DNA of 64,000 nt, from positions 20,666-84,665 of the forward strand of contig JAEZTB010000069.1 in the NCBI GenBank assembly GCA_023443745.1, given 5' to 3'. A model generated the notes under the pieces. That model was not told the DNA's origin. It saw only the letters and a list, made by a program, of their open reading frames with translations, and made no database searches. The stretch is from Bacillota bacterium. GTDB lineage: Bacteria; Bacillota; Clostridia; DSM-8532. Below, in pieces: positions 16,160-24,943 of the stretch (positions are counted from its first letter, which is position 1; each line of letters opens with the position of its first letter). The translations under genes and the position numbers were made by a program.

Positions 16160-17428
16160 ATGGCTAAATTTTTAATTAGTACAATGCCTGCTACTGGTCA
16201 TGTGAATCCAATTCTGGCAACTGCAGCAAAACTCGTGGAAAGAGGACACCAAGTGGTATGGCATTCAGGGCAGGAAATGGAAACAAAAATCAAGGCCACC
16301 GGTGCAGTTTTTGTCCCCTTTGAACATACACCTGACATTACTAATAAAGCGATGGCGGCTCAGGAGCTAAAAGGGTTAAATGGAGCAATAACAGCAATTA
16401 CAAACCTTTTTGTCGAACCAATGCTTGGTCAGATGAAAGATTATCAGATAATATTAAAAGACTTTCCTGCCGATGCGGTAATCGCAGATATGTGCAGCTT
16501 GGGCGCACACCTTTTATATGAAAAAGGAGGACCGGTTTGGGCAAGTGTAGGAATCAATCCATTAAAAAATTCTGACAGCCCAATGTTTGGATCTGGAAAA
16601 CCTCCGGCAATGAATGAATTTTCTAGATTCAACAATCGCATGATGAATTGGGTAGGAAACCATTTAATATTGAAAGATGTTACAACTAGATTTAATAATG
16701 ATAGAAATAGCGTGGGGTTAAATGCTATCCCTAAAAAGCTTACCGTTTTTGATTGTCTTAATTCGCCGTTTCTCCATCTGCAGGGTACGACTCAAGCATT
16801 TGAATTTCCATACAAACATATTCCACCACAAGTACATTTTGTAGGACCGATGTTACCTCCAATGCCAGTAGATTTTAAACCTCCTAAGTGGTGGAATGAC
16901 CTAAAATCGGGTAGACCTGTCGTTCATGTAACACAAGGAACTGTATCGACCAATATCAATGAATTGGTTATGCCGACAATAGAAGCAATGAGGGGTGAGA
17001 ATGTTCTACTTGTAGTTACCACACCAAATCCTGAAGAATTAGGGAAACTTCCTGATAACGTTCGTGTAGAAAAAATGATTCCGCATTCTGTTTTGCTTCC
17101 TTTTGTTGATGTTATGGTCACAAGCGGAGGATATAACGGTGTAAAGGTTGCACTTGCATACGGGGTGCCACTCGTAGGTGCAGGATCTGTATCTGACCAA
17201 CCTGATGTGTGTTCTCGTGTTGCTTACACTGGTTCAGGAATTGACCTTAGAACAGGTCGCCCAAGTTCCTCTCAAATAAAACAAGCTGTTTTTAAAATAT
17301 TGAATGAGCCGTCATATCGTCAAAAAGCAAAGTTTATCCAATCTGATTTTGCTTCGCATGATAGTGCAGCCGAAGCAGCCCAGTTATTTGAGCGTTTGGC
17401 AAAAACAAAAAAAGCAGTCCTTAGATAA
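16160..17428 (+). CDS. GT1-family glycosyltransferase (macrolide-glycosyltransferase-like)
   Basis: This 422-residue protein starts AKFLISTMPATGHVNPILA, the acceptor-side motif of UDP-glycosyltransferases of the MGT/YjiC group. The donor-site region near residue 320 (TSGGYNGVKVALAYGVPLVG) replaces the usual histidine of the THGG motif with Ser/Gly, which is worth noting. Enzymes of this group inactivate macrolides or decorate other small molecules with sugar. Co-transcription with a drug-type MFS pump and control by a TetR regulator suggest detoxification of an antibiotic. The ATG has AGGAGG 8 bases upstream. Confidence 0.85.
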   Translation: MAKFLISTMPATGHVNPILATAAKLVERGHQVVWHSGQEMETKIKATGAVFVPFEHTPDITNKAMAAQELKGLNGAITAITNLFVEPMLGQMKDYQIILKDFPADAVIADMCSLGAHLLYEKGGPVWASVGINPLKNSDSPMFGSGKPPAMNEFSRFNNRMMNWVGNHLILKDVTTRFNNDRNSVGLNAIPKKLTVFDCLNSPFLHLQGTTQAFEFPYKHIPPQVHFVGPMLPPMPVDFKPPKWWNDLKSGRPVVHVTQGTVSTNINELVMPTIEAMRGENVLLVVTTPNPEELGKLPDNVRVEKMIPHSVLLPFVDVMVTSGGYNGVKVALAYGVPLVGAGSVSDQPDVCSRVAYTGSGIDLRTGRPSSSQIKQAVFKILNEPSYRQKAKFIQSDFASHDSAAEAAQLFERLAKTKKAVLR

Positions 17429-17460
17429 TATTAAAAAATGTTTAAGGAGATATAGCAAAT

Positions 17461-18636
17461 ATGAATAGTAAAATAAAAATTTTTATATTCTGTGTAGTTA
17501 TGATGGATGTGCTAGGACTTACCATTCTGATGCCGGTAAGTCCATATATCGTCCGTGAATACAGTACTAGTGCTCTTGCCGTGACTTTGCTTTCTGCTAT
17601 TTATGCAGCAGCACAGTTTCTAGCTGCACCTATATTAGGCTTACTTTCAGATCGATATGGGAGACGCCCCTTACTTCTAATTTCAATATTTGGATCGGCG
17701 ATCGGATATTTTGTATTTGGAATTGGCGGTGCATTATGGATATTGTTCTTTTCAAGGGTTATAGATGGTATTAGTGGAGGCAATTTCTCTATAGCGAATG
17801 CATACATTGCGGATATTACAATTGATGAAGACCGCGCACAGAGTTATGCACTTGTCGGTTCAGCATTTGGGGTAGGCTTTATATTGGGCCCTACAGTAGG
17901 AGGATTGTTGAGCCATTTCGCCCTTTCTGCCCCTGCGTATGCTGCTGGAATCCTTTCTCTTATCAACTTTATTGTTGGCTTTTTCATTCTGCCGGAATCA
18001 CTTCCTAAAGAAAAACGTATTAAAACTGAAATGAATGCAAAAGATTTTTACCCGTTGAAATCCGTCTTTAAATATTTTCGCCAACCCCATTTATGGGTTC
18101 TGCTATTAACACATATGCTATTTCAGCTTGTTTTCACTGGAAACAATGCTATTTATCAACTCTTTATGATTAACAAATACAATATACCTCCCGCATCAGT
18201 TGCTGTTCTTTTGATAATTTCAGGATTCGGAAATCTTATTACACAAATTTTTTTTGTTGGTCCCTTGGTACGTGTCATTGGAGAAAAGCTTGTGGTGAGC
18301 CTTAGTTTAATTGGGCAAGCGATAATGCTTGTATTTACATTATTAGTACCTTCATTTTGGATGCAATATTTTGTTATTTTGATTAGTACTGCATTCAATG
18401 GATTAATGTGGCCCACATTAACTGCCCTGATTTCAAAATCAGTACCTCAGAATGAACAAGGCAGCATAGCAGGAGTTTCTACATCCCTAAGCAGCCTCAT
18501 GGGTATTATTGGACCTTTAGTTACAGGAATGCTCTATGATTCACTTGGATACGCAGTGCCATTTTTATCAGGAGCTATTGTTTTCATAGGTACATTTATG
18601 TTGTTCAACATTACAAAAAAGTCTATTAGCTCTTAA
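17461..18636 (+). CDS. MFS efflux pump of the TCR/Tet type
   Basis: This 391-residue protein has 12 predicted membrane segments. MFS motif A is visible as GLLSDRYGRRPLLLIS after segment 2, and motif C-like GSAFGVGFILGPTVGG lies in segment 5, as in drug/H+ antiporters such as TetA. It starts 32 bases after the glycosyltransferase gene with AAGGAGATA as ribosome-binding site. It likely exports the same compound class that the glycosyltransferase modifies. Subtype assignment to a named tet gene is not possible by eye. Confidence 0.85.
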   Translation: MNSKIKIFIFCVVMMDVLGLTILMPVSPYIVREYSTSALAVTLLSAIYAAAQFLAAPILGLLSDRYGRRPLLLISIFGSAIGYFVFGIGGALWILFFSRVIDGISGGNFSIANAYIADITIDEDRAQSYALVGSAFGVGFILGPTVGGLLSHFALSAPAYAAGILSLINFIVGFFILPESLPKEKRIKTEMNAKDFYPLKSVFKYFRQPHLWVLLLTHMLFQLVFTGNNAIYQLFMINKYNIPPASVAVLLIISGFGNLITQIFFVGPLVRVIGEKLVVSLSLIGQAIMLVFTLLVPSFWMQYFVILISTAFNGLMWPTLTALISKSVPQNEQGSIAGVSTSLSSLMGIIGPLVTGMLYDSLGYAVPFLSGAIVFIGTFMLFNITKKSISS

Positions 18637-18751
18637 TAGTGTGGCAGAATAGATCCACTTTTTTAAAATATCAAAGTCAATGTCCTCAGAATTTTTAGCA
18701 GTTTGAAATGGAACGAAGTAGAGCCTCCATGGTACTCCTTTGGTGTCCGGT

Positions 18752-18862
18752 TATATTTTGGAAACCATTGCTTTTATAAATATTTTTGCCGAAGACACCA
18801 AGGTGGACAGATATAAAGTAGGTTCAGACGGGGCAAGGACAACGAGAAAAAATTGCCAACGA
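18752..18862 (+). pseudogene. Degenerate cell-wall-binding-repeat fragment (copy 1)
   Basis: The end of this stretch codes for TKVDRYKVGSDGARTTRKN. That matches the tail of the fragment at 30302 (TKIDGCEIGSDGVRKTK) and that at 43563 (KVDGYEVDQSVIRKIK). The other copies also have the W..DGKWYYF repeat of choline/cell-wall-binding modules; here that part is scrambled. It is a remnant and not a gene. Confidence 0.5.
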
Positions 18863-18893
18863 TTACTTGACACTAACGAAAATTATGAAATTA

Positions 18894-18922
18894 TTGACAT
18901 TTACTATATAGCTTGGTATTAT
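18894..18922 (+). promoter_or_regulatory. Promoter of the tetracycline-resistance leader
   Basis: A perfect -35 box TTGACA (18894-18899) and a -10 box TATTAT (18917-18922) are separated by 17 bases. The leader ORF at 18965 and the resistance gene follow. Confidence 0.8.
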
Positions 18923-18964
18923 AAATTAGTATATTAGTATTAGACCCAAAAGGAGTTTTATCTT

Positions 18965-18988
18965 ATGCGGCAAGGTATTCTTAAATAG
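18965..18988 (+). CDS. Leader peptide MRQGILK of the tet attenuator
   Basis: A seven-codon ORF (MRQGILK) with AAGGAG upstream lies between the promoter and the resistance gene. From memory, the start of the well-known tet(M) leader in Tn916 has nearly the same DNA (ATGCGGCAAGGTATTCTTAA). The leader probably couples ribosome stalling to read-through of the downstream hairpin. Confidence 0.7.
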   Translation: MRQGILK

Positions 18989-19181
18989 TTATTCAATTGA
19001 ATAATGAAAGGCACTAACATTCTATGGATTGTCCTACTTGAAGTAGGATTATTTGTTGCGCCTTTAAATTTAAGGATACTCTCATAAGAAATACTCATCT
19101 GCTATATTGCTATTTCTAAAAAAGCACTTTAGCGTTTTTTTGGTATGCTTCTACTGGTGGAATAATCAAAGTGAAAGCTGC

Positions 19182-19216
19182 CCCCTGTGATGAGAGTATC
19201 GTCACAGGGGTTTTTT
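19182..19216 (+). terminator. Attenuator hairpin before the tet ribosomal protection gene
   Basis: CCCCTGTGA pairs with TCACAGGGG across an 11-base loop and is followed by TTTTTT. It lies 18-24 bases before the coding start, as in the tet(M) leader, where tetracycline relieves termination. The 600 bases from 18637 to 19234 hold only the remnant, promoter, leader and hairpins. Confidence 0.85.
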
Positions 19217-19234
19217 ATTTACCAGAGGAGGATA

Positions 19235-21175
19235 ATGAAATTGAAAATAATAAATTTAGGAATATTAGCCCACGTAGATGCAGGAAAAACTACGATAACT
19301 GAGAGCATGCTATTTAGAAGCGGTACGATCTGTTCTGCTGGCAGAGTTGATGAAGGTACTACCATAACCGACTCTATGTCTCTTGAACGGCAAAGAGGAA
19401 TAACAATACGTTCATCAACCATTTCTTTTGAATGGAATGGAACAAAGATAAATATCATCGATACACCCGGTCACATGGATTTCATTGCTGAGGTGGAGCG
19501 TTCTCTTTGTGTACTAGACGGGGCTGTTTTAGTGATTTCAGCAAAAGAAGGTATTCAAGCGCAAACAAGAGTGATTTTTCAGACTTTACGCAAACTGAAA
19601 ATTCCTACACTAATTTTTATCAACAAAGTAGATAGAACCGGTGTTTGCCTAAATGAACTCTATACCGATATTAGAGAACAATTAACCCCTGATACTGCCA
19701 TTATGCAAATTTTAGATGGAATGGCCTCGAATGATATTTTAATTAGTGATTACGCAAGTATTTCAGATACAGCAGCAGAAAAGCTTCTGGATTTAGATGA
19801 ATCACTAGCGGAAAAGTTTATTTTGAATCAGCCTATAGCCGAAAAGGAATATAATACATCTTTTCTTTTTAATATCGCATCATGTAAGCTCTTTCCTGTC
19901 TTACACGGAGTTGCTCTGAGGAATATTGGTACAGAACAGCTTTTAAATGCAATTACAAACTATCTTCCGGTGAATACCGTAACTGACCAAGGTGATCTTT
20001 GTGCTTTTGTCTATAAAATAGACAGAGATGAACAAATGCACAAAAGGGCTTTTGCACGAGTTTTCGGAGGAAGCCTAAAAGTCCGTGACACCGTAGCGGT
20101 TGAAGGCTGTGAAGAAAAATTAAAAATAAAAAAGCTTGAATATATTAGAAATGGGAAAATTGTGTCTGCAGAGAGTGTTTTATGTGGAGATATAGCTGTG
20201 ATCTCCAATGTGCAAAATATTCGGATTGGGGATGTTATTGGATCACGCAAAAAACATTTACCGCAAATTTGCATGGTACAACCCTCCTTACGGGCTTCTG
20301 TAATGCCTTTTAATCAGGAACATAGAAGCCGTTTAATACAGGCACTGTTTGAATTGACAGAGGAAGATCCGCTTCTTCGCTGCGAGGTTGATAAATATAC
20401 AGAGGAAATTACAATGCAGCTGTTTGGAGAGGTTCAAATGGAAGTAATTCAGGGGCTGCTTGAGGAAAGATATCATTTGAACATTCAATTCGGTGAGTTA
20501 ATGACCATATATAAAGAGCGGCCAAAGCGGGCTGCGGATGCCGTTATCCATATCGAAGTGCCCCCAAATCCCTATTGGGCGTCTGTAGGACTATCCATCG
20601 AGCCGCTTCCTCTTGGTTCTGGACTTGTTTTTGAAAGTAAGGTTTCCTATGGCTACCTCAACAAGTCTTTCCAATGTGCTGTTAGTGACAGTGTGAAAAG
20701 TGCATGTGAACAAGGCTTATTCGGATGGGAGGTAACTGATCTGAAGGTATGCTTTACCTATGGTCTGTATTACAGTCCTGTTAGCACACCCTCAGACTTT
20801 CGGCATCTTACCCCACTTGTTTTTGAGCAGGCGTTAATAAAAGCAGAAACCGAACTATTGGAGCCGTTTATGGACTTTGAACTTCACATTCCGAAGGAGT
20901 ACAGCAGCAAGGCGATGTATGATTTGCAGCAAATGCGGGCTCGTATTGAACGATTCAACGCAGAAAAGGATGAAACTATCATGTATGGCAGGATTCCTAC
21001 CGAAACATCAAAGACCTATCAAGTACAGCTTACATCATATACCAATGGGAAAGGTGTGTTTTTAACCAATCCCTGCGGCTATGATATTTACGTTGGTATG
21101 CCCTTGTATAAAGCAAGAAAAGAAAGCGCCAGTACAGATAAAACAAGGCACTTATTTTTGAAAGAAAATGTATAA
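19235..21175 (+). CDS. Tetracycline resistance ribosomal protection protein
   Basis: This protein of about 646 residues is an EF-G-like GTPase of the Tet(M)/Tet(O)/TetB(P) class. G1 is AHVDAGKTT, G2 lies near ERQRGITI, G3 is DTPGHMDF and G4 is NKVD. Domain IV/V signatures EEDPLL and SPVSTPSDFR are also present. It removes tetracycline from the ribosome. Family comparison from memory shows it is clearly diverged from Tet(M), so I give no subtype. The ATG at 19235 is only 3 bases from GAGGAGG; a TTG at 19241, which gives MKIINLGIL, has better spacing and matches other family starts, so either could be used. A pump gene follows in the same operon. Confidence 0.93.
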   Translation: MKLKIINLGILAHVDAGKTTITESMLFRSGTICSAGRVDEGTTITDSMSLERQRGITIRSSTISFEWNGTKINIIDTPGHMDFIAEVERSLCVLDGAVLVISAKEGIQAQTRVIFQTLRKLKIPTLIFINKVDRTGVCLNELYTDIREQLTPDTAIMQILDGMASNDILISDYASISDTAAEKLLDLDESLAEKFILNQPIAEKEYNTSFLFNIASCKLFPVLHGVALRNIGTEQLLNAITNYLPVNTVTDQGDLCAFVYKIDRDEQMHKRAFARVFGGSLKVRDTVAVEGCEEKLKIKKLEYIRNGKIVSAESVLCGDIAVISNVQNIRIGDVIGSRKKHLPQICMVQPSLRASVMPFNQEHRSRLIQALFELTEEDPLLRCEVDKYTEEITMQLFGEVQMEVIQGLLEERYHLNIQFGELMTIYKERPKRAADAVIHIEVPPNPYWASVGLSIEPLPLGSGLVFESKVSYGYLNKSFQCAVSDSVKSACEQGLFGWEVTDLKVCFTYGLYYSPVSTPSDFRHLTPLVFEQALIKAETELLEPFMDFELHIPKEYSSKAMYDLQQMRARIERFNAEKDETIMYGRIPTETSKTYQVQLTSYTNGKGVFLTNPCGYDIYVGMPLYKARKESASTDKTRHLFLKENV

Positions 21176-21191
21176 GAATGGAGGTGAACAA

Positions 21192-22424
21192 ATGATGATT
21201 AAGAAGATCTCTGCATATAAGATTTATTTACTGTATTCCGGTATTACAGCATTGCTATTTTCCTTGGTTACTACGGTTATGATCGTTTACCATATAGAAA
21301 ATGTTCATATGAATCCGCTCCAATTGATTCTTGTTGGGACAGTTCTTGAAGCTGTTTGCTTTATATTTGAAATTCCTACAGGAATTGTTGCGGATGTATA
21401 CAGCCGTAAGTTGTCTATTATTATTGGCCTTATATTGATAGGCATTGGATTTACCATTGAGGGGTCAATCCCAATATTCTCGGCGGTTATTATTTCACAA
21501 GTAGTATGGGGCATTGGGTCGACTTTTACGAGTGGATCTGTTGATGCTTGGATTGCAGAAGAAGAAAATAAAAATGTGGATTTTAATCAAATATACCTCA
21601 GAGCTGCACAAGCAGGGCAAATAGGTTCTGTAATCGGAATCATTCTTGCGACAATACTGGGCAATTTTTCTGTCAGAATCCCTATCCTTTTAAGCGGAGT
21701 TCTGTTTGTTGTTTTTGCTTTGTTTTTAGTCCTTTTCATGCCAGAAAATAGCTTTAGGCCGTGTGCACCGGAAGATATTAATACTTACGAAAAAATGGTA
21801 TACACCATGAAAAGAAGTGTAGGATTTATAAAAAGCAAGCCGACTATCTCACTCCTTCTTTTGGTAACGTTATTCTACGGCTTATCCAGTGAAGGATACG
21901 ACAGACTTTCCACAGCACACTTTTTAAGGGATACAACACTGCCAAAGTTGTGGAACCTTCAACCCGTAACATGGTTTGGTATTTTTGGTATTGCTGGTAT
22001 GGTATTAAGTGCAATTTCAATGCAATTCATCATAAAAAGGTTGAGGGCAAACAGCAAAATACGAAGTGCAGTAATCTTATTAATTACAAATACATTTTCT
22101 ATCATGAGCATGGCTGTATTTGCGTTAACGCGTGACTTTAGTATTATGCTAATAGCATATTTGTCTACAAACATGTTCCGTTCCGTAAATGAGCCTATCT
22201 TAAATGCGTGGATTAACAGACATATTGATGATAATGCGAGAGCAACAATACTTTCAACAAATGGGCAAATAAATTCATTGGGGCAAATAATAGGCGGTCC
22301 GTTTATCGGTGTTTTAGCGGCAAATATTTCTGTAAGCTTTGGTATTGCATGCACTGCAATTTTGTTAACACCGGTAATCGTACTTTATGCACTTTCCATC
22401 AAGAGTGACAGAATGCACTCTTAA
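21192..22424 (+). CDS. MFS efflux transporter downstream of tet gene (TetA(P)/Tet(40)-like)
   Basis: This 410-residue protein with 12 membrane segments begins MMIKKISAYKIYLLYSGITA. It has the motif-A-like FEIPTGIVADVYSRKLSI and GSTFTSGSVDAWIAEEEN. I recall similar starts in TetA(P) and Tet(40) pumps, which are paired with ribosomal protection genes, but cannot prove identity. It begins 17 bases after the ribosomal protection gene, so the two form an operon. In the classic tetA(P)-tetB(P) pair the order is the reverse. The start with GGAGGTGA upstream is preferred over a longer frame from 21168. Confidence 0.8.
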   Translation: MMIKKISAYKIYLLYSGITALLFSLVTTVMIVYHIENVHMNPLQLILVGTVLEAVCFIFEIPTGIVADVYSRKLSIIIGLILIGIGFTIEGSIPIFSAVIISQVVWGIGSTFTSGSVDAWIAEEENKNVDFNQIYLRAAQAGQIGSVIGIILATILGNFSVRIPILLSGVLFVVFALFLVLFMPENSFRPCAPEDINTYEKMVYTMKRSVGFIKSKPTISLLLLVTLFYGLSSEGYDRLSTAHFLRDTTLPKLWNLQPVTWFGIFGIAGMVLSAISMQFIIKRLRANSKIRSAVILLITNTFSIMSMAVFALTRDFSIMLIAYLSTNMFRSVNEPILNAWINRHIDDNARATILSTNGQINSLGQIIGGPFIGVLAANISVSFGIACTAILLTPVIVLYALSIKSDRMHS

Positions 22425-22592
22425 TATTTAATGAAGGGTGGATATGCGCATGAGTCTTGGAGCAGTATGCTTTTGAAAGTAAAGGGAAATGTATTTCCTC
22501 ACATATGTGGTTAAGGGCCTGTGTCATAAGGAAATTTTATATGCAATTGATTAGCTGAATCAGATTGTCATGAGCTGCAGAGAATGATATCA

Positions 22593-22782
22593 TGGAAGGT
22601 AGGAATCGAAACAGAATTTAAATTAAGCGTCGGTAAGAACTATAAGTTTATTGACCAGTACATGTCCGAGGATTTGAAAGAACCTTTTGTCTACTTATCG
22701 AGTGGATTCGTATGAAAATGTATGGGAAGCATTATTTTTATGCCATCAATTGCTGGCGAATACTTTTCTATATTACTTATAA
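22593..22782 (+). pseudogene. Fragment of an aminoglycoside 6-adenylyltransferase gene (ant(6)/aadE)
   Basis: One frame codes for ETEFKLSVGKNYKFID followed by QYMSEDL. After a frameshift, another frame codes for LLSTYRVDSYENVWEALFL and CHQLL. Both are central parts of streptomycin 6-adenylyltransferase ANT(6). About 60 of some 300 residues remain, with no start. It directly precedes sat4 and aph(3')-III, so it is the decayed first gene of the well-known aadE-sat4-aphA-3 cluster. I see nothing in 22425-22592. Confidence 0.85.
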
Positions 22783-22888
22783 GGTATATGATGCCGGATG
22801 TTCATCTTCTCGGCATGGGCTCCCGCAAAATAGACGGGCGGTGGAACGAATACACATGGCACTGAATGTAAGAAGCGAGGTGGAAACA

Positions 22889-23422
22889 ATGATTACTGAA
22901 ATGAAAGTAGAGTATCTGAAAGATATCAATAAACCCAACGAGCCATTTGAGGTTATAGGGAAAATCATACCTAAATATGAAAATGATGACTGGACATTTA
23001 CAGAAATACTCTATAAAAAACCATATTTAAAAAGTTACCAAGATGAAGAGGATGAAGAGACAAATTATCTTGAATATATTAAAAATACTGAAAAGGAAGT
23101 TTACCTTTATTATCAAAATAATGAATGTGTTGGGCAAGTTAAGCTGAGGAGAAATTGGAATAAGTTCGCCTATATTGAAGATATTGCTGTCTGTAAGGAT
23201 TTCAGGGGACAGGGTATAGGTAATGCACTTATTAATAAATCTATTGAATGGGCAAAACATAAATACTTGCACGGACTAATGCTAGAAACCCAGGACAATA
23301 ACCTTTTAGCTTGTAAATTCTATCATAAATGTGGTTTCAAAATCGGTGCCGTCGATACTATGTTATACGCTAACTTTGAAAACAATTTTGAAAAAGCTGT
23401 TTTTTGGTATTTAAAGTTTTAA
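22889..23422 (+). CDS. sat4: Streptothricin N-acetyltransferase (Sat4-like)
   Basis: This 177-residue GNAT protein begins MITEMKVEYLKDI. It carries the acetyl-CoA loop AVCKDFRGQGIGNALI at about residue 105 and the closing motif KAVFWYLKF, all as in Sat4. It acetylates the beta-lysine of streptothricin. I recall about 80 percent similarity to the classic Gram-positive allele, so this is a diverged copy. A longer in-frame start at 22712 lies in the ant(6) remnant and is not used; the ATG at 22889 has a GAGGTGG site. Acidic repeats such as DEEDEE are retained. Confidence 0.9.
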   Translation: MITEMKVEYLKDINKPNEPFEVIGKIIPKYENDDWTFTEILYKKPYLKSYQDEEDEETNYLEYIKNTEKEVYLYYQNNECVGQVKLRRNWNKFAYIEDIAVCKDFRGQGIGNALINKSIEWAKHKYLHGLMLETQDNNLLACKFYHKCGFKIGAVDTMLYANFENNFEKAVFWYLKF

Positions 23423-23497
23423 GATGTTTGACAAGCGAATTGGAGTTTGTTTGATCCTTTTATCTTCAGCAGCAGATTTATATAAGGAAGGGAAAAA

Positions 23498-24292
23498 ATG
23501 GCTAAATTAAGAATATCACCGCAATTGAAAAAGCTGATTGAAAAATACCGTTGCGTAAAAGATACGGAAGGAATGTCTCCTGCTAAAGTATATAAATTAG
23601 TCGGAGTAAATGAAAACTTATATTTAAAAATGACAGACAGCCGGTATAAAGGGACCACATATGATGTGGAACGTGAAAAGGACATGATGCTATGGTTACA
23701 AGGAAAGCTGCCTATTCCAAAGGTCTTGTACTTTGAAAAGCACGAAGGGTGGAACAATCTGCTCATGAGCGAGGCCGATGGTGTCATATGCTCAGAAGAG
23801 TATGAAACAGAACAGAGAGCTGAGAAGATTATCCAGCTATATGCTGAGTGTATCAAGCTCTTTCAATCCATCGACATATCGGATTGTCCCTTTAATAATA
23901 ATATAGATAATCGGCTAGCCGAATTAGATTATTTACTGAATAACAATTTGGCTGATATGGATTGCGAAAATTGGGAAGAAGATACTCCATTCAAAGATCC
24001 GCGTAAGCTGTATGATTTTTTAAAGATGAAAAAGCCCAAAGAGGAATTAGTCTTTTCACATGGAGATCTGGGAGACAGCAACATTTTGGTGGAGAATGGT
24101 AAAATAAGCGGCTTTATTGATCTTGGGAGAAGTGGTAAGGCGGACAAGTGGTATGATATTGCCTTCTGTGTCAGGTCTATTAGAGAGGATATTGGGGAAG
24201 AAAAGTATGTTAAGTTGTTTTTTGACTTGCTGAGTATAGAACCTGATTGGGAGAAAATAAAATACTATATTTTACTAGATGAATTATTTTAG
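23498..24292 (+). CDS. aph(3')-III: Aminoglycoside 3'-phosphotransferase, APH(3')-III-like
   Basis: This 264-residue protein has the full length of APH(3')-IIIa. The catalytic motif is HGDLGDSN at about residue 188, the DFG-like IDLGRSG at about residue 207, and the N-terminal KVYKLVG and C-terminal YYILLDELF ends are conserved. It phosphorylates kanamycin and neomycin. Many substitutions relative to the common allele can be seen from memory (for example PIPKVLYFEKHEGW for PVPKVLHFERHDGW), so it is a diverged member. It lies 75 bases after sat4. Confidence 0.93.
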   Translation: MAKLRISPQLKKLIEKYRCVKDTEGMSPAKVYKLVGVNENLYLKMTDSRYKGTTYDVEREKDMMLWLQGKLPIPKVLYFEKHEGWNNLLMSEADGVICSEEYETEQRAEKIIQLYAECIKLFQSIDISDCPFNNNIDNRLAELDYLLNNNLADMDCENWEEDTPFKDPRKLYDFLKMKKPKEELVFSHGDLGDSNILVENGKISGFIDLGRSGKADKWYDIAFCVRSIREDIGEEKYVKLFFDLLSIEPDWEKIKYYILLDELF

Positions 24293-24589
24293 TAATTGGG
24301 ATTTCAGTAATATGCCCTGCTACTGAAGCCCCGCCAGGCTCAGCCGGCATCTTTTTTGACCGTTCAAGGCATACAATACAGAGATCTATTGCTTAACTGA
24401 GGACGAGCCAAACCCAACGAAAATAAAATGGGGTTGCTCAGCACACGCTGCTCATACGCAGGATTAAAACATTCCGTATATCGTCGTCATTGATCACAAA
24501 GGGATTGGAAGAATAGATAAATTCGGGCAATTCGTAGAATTTTACGAAGTGAAATAAAGATGATTTACTTATAAAGGAGGTAAAAATAA
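24293..24589. other. Intergenic stretch without a clear gene
   Basis: The only notable feature is an open frame that ends at about 24557 with IDHKGIGRIDKFGQFVEF followed by YEVK. It looks like the tail of a lost protein I cannot name. A strong AAAGGAGG site for the next gene lies at its end. Confidence 0.35.
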
Positions 24590-24943
24590 ATGAAGCCAAA
24601 AGAAATACTTTGTCAATGGGTTGATGCATTTAACAATGCAGATGCAGAAATAATTTCAAATTTATATGATGACAACGCAATAAACCATCAGGTTGCCAAT
24701 GAACCAGTTGTTGGAAAAGAGGCTATAAAGAAAATGTTTGAACAAGAGTTTTCTCAAGCAAAAATGGTTTGTATCGTTGAAAATATTTTTGAAGATGGTC
24801 AATGGGCAATTTTAGAGTGGCGTGACCCATTAGGTTTGAGAGGTTGCGGTTTTTTTCAAATAGTGAATAATAAGATCTTATTTCAAAGAGGTTACTGGGA
24901 TAAACTATCTTTCTTAAGACAGCACAATTTACCTATTGAATAA
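24590..24943 (+). CDS. NTF2-like (SnoaL-type) small protein
   Basis: This 117-residue protein has the NTF2/SnoaL pattern: an N-terminal helix (QWVDAFNNADAEIISNLYDD), the NHQ segment and the C-terminal sheet (GRWD-like WAILEWRDPLGLRGCGFFQI). Such folds include antibiotic-modifying and unknown enzymes. It follows the aminoglycoside genes and may be resistance cargo, but the substrate is unknown. The start is supported by AAAGGAGG 8 bases upstream. Confidence 0.75.
   Translation: MKPKEILCQWVDAFNNADAEIISNLYDDNAINHQVANEPVVGKEAIKKMFEQEFSQAKMVCIVENIFEDGQWAILEWRDPLGLRGCGFFQIVNNKILFQRGYWDKLSFLRQHNLPIE

Noticed and set aside
16160..17428. Glycosyltransferase as a housekeeping lipid glycosyltransferase
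   Set aside because: The TetR regulator, multiple operators and co-transcribed drug-type pump point to detoxification; lipid glycosyltransferases usually lack this context.
18740..18937. 65-aa ORF before the tet promoter
   Set aside because: It contains the cell-wall-binding remnant but no start context; it runs through the tet promoter and is not a gene.
24473..24558. Short frame ending GRIDKFGQFVEFYEVK before the NTF2-like gene
   Set aside because: It looks like a protein tail but I cannot name the family and it has no start, so it is only noted.
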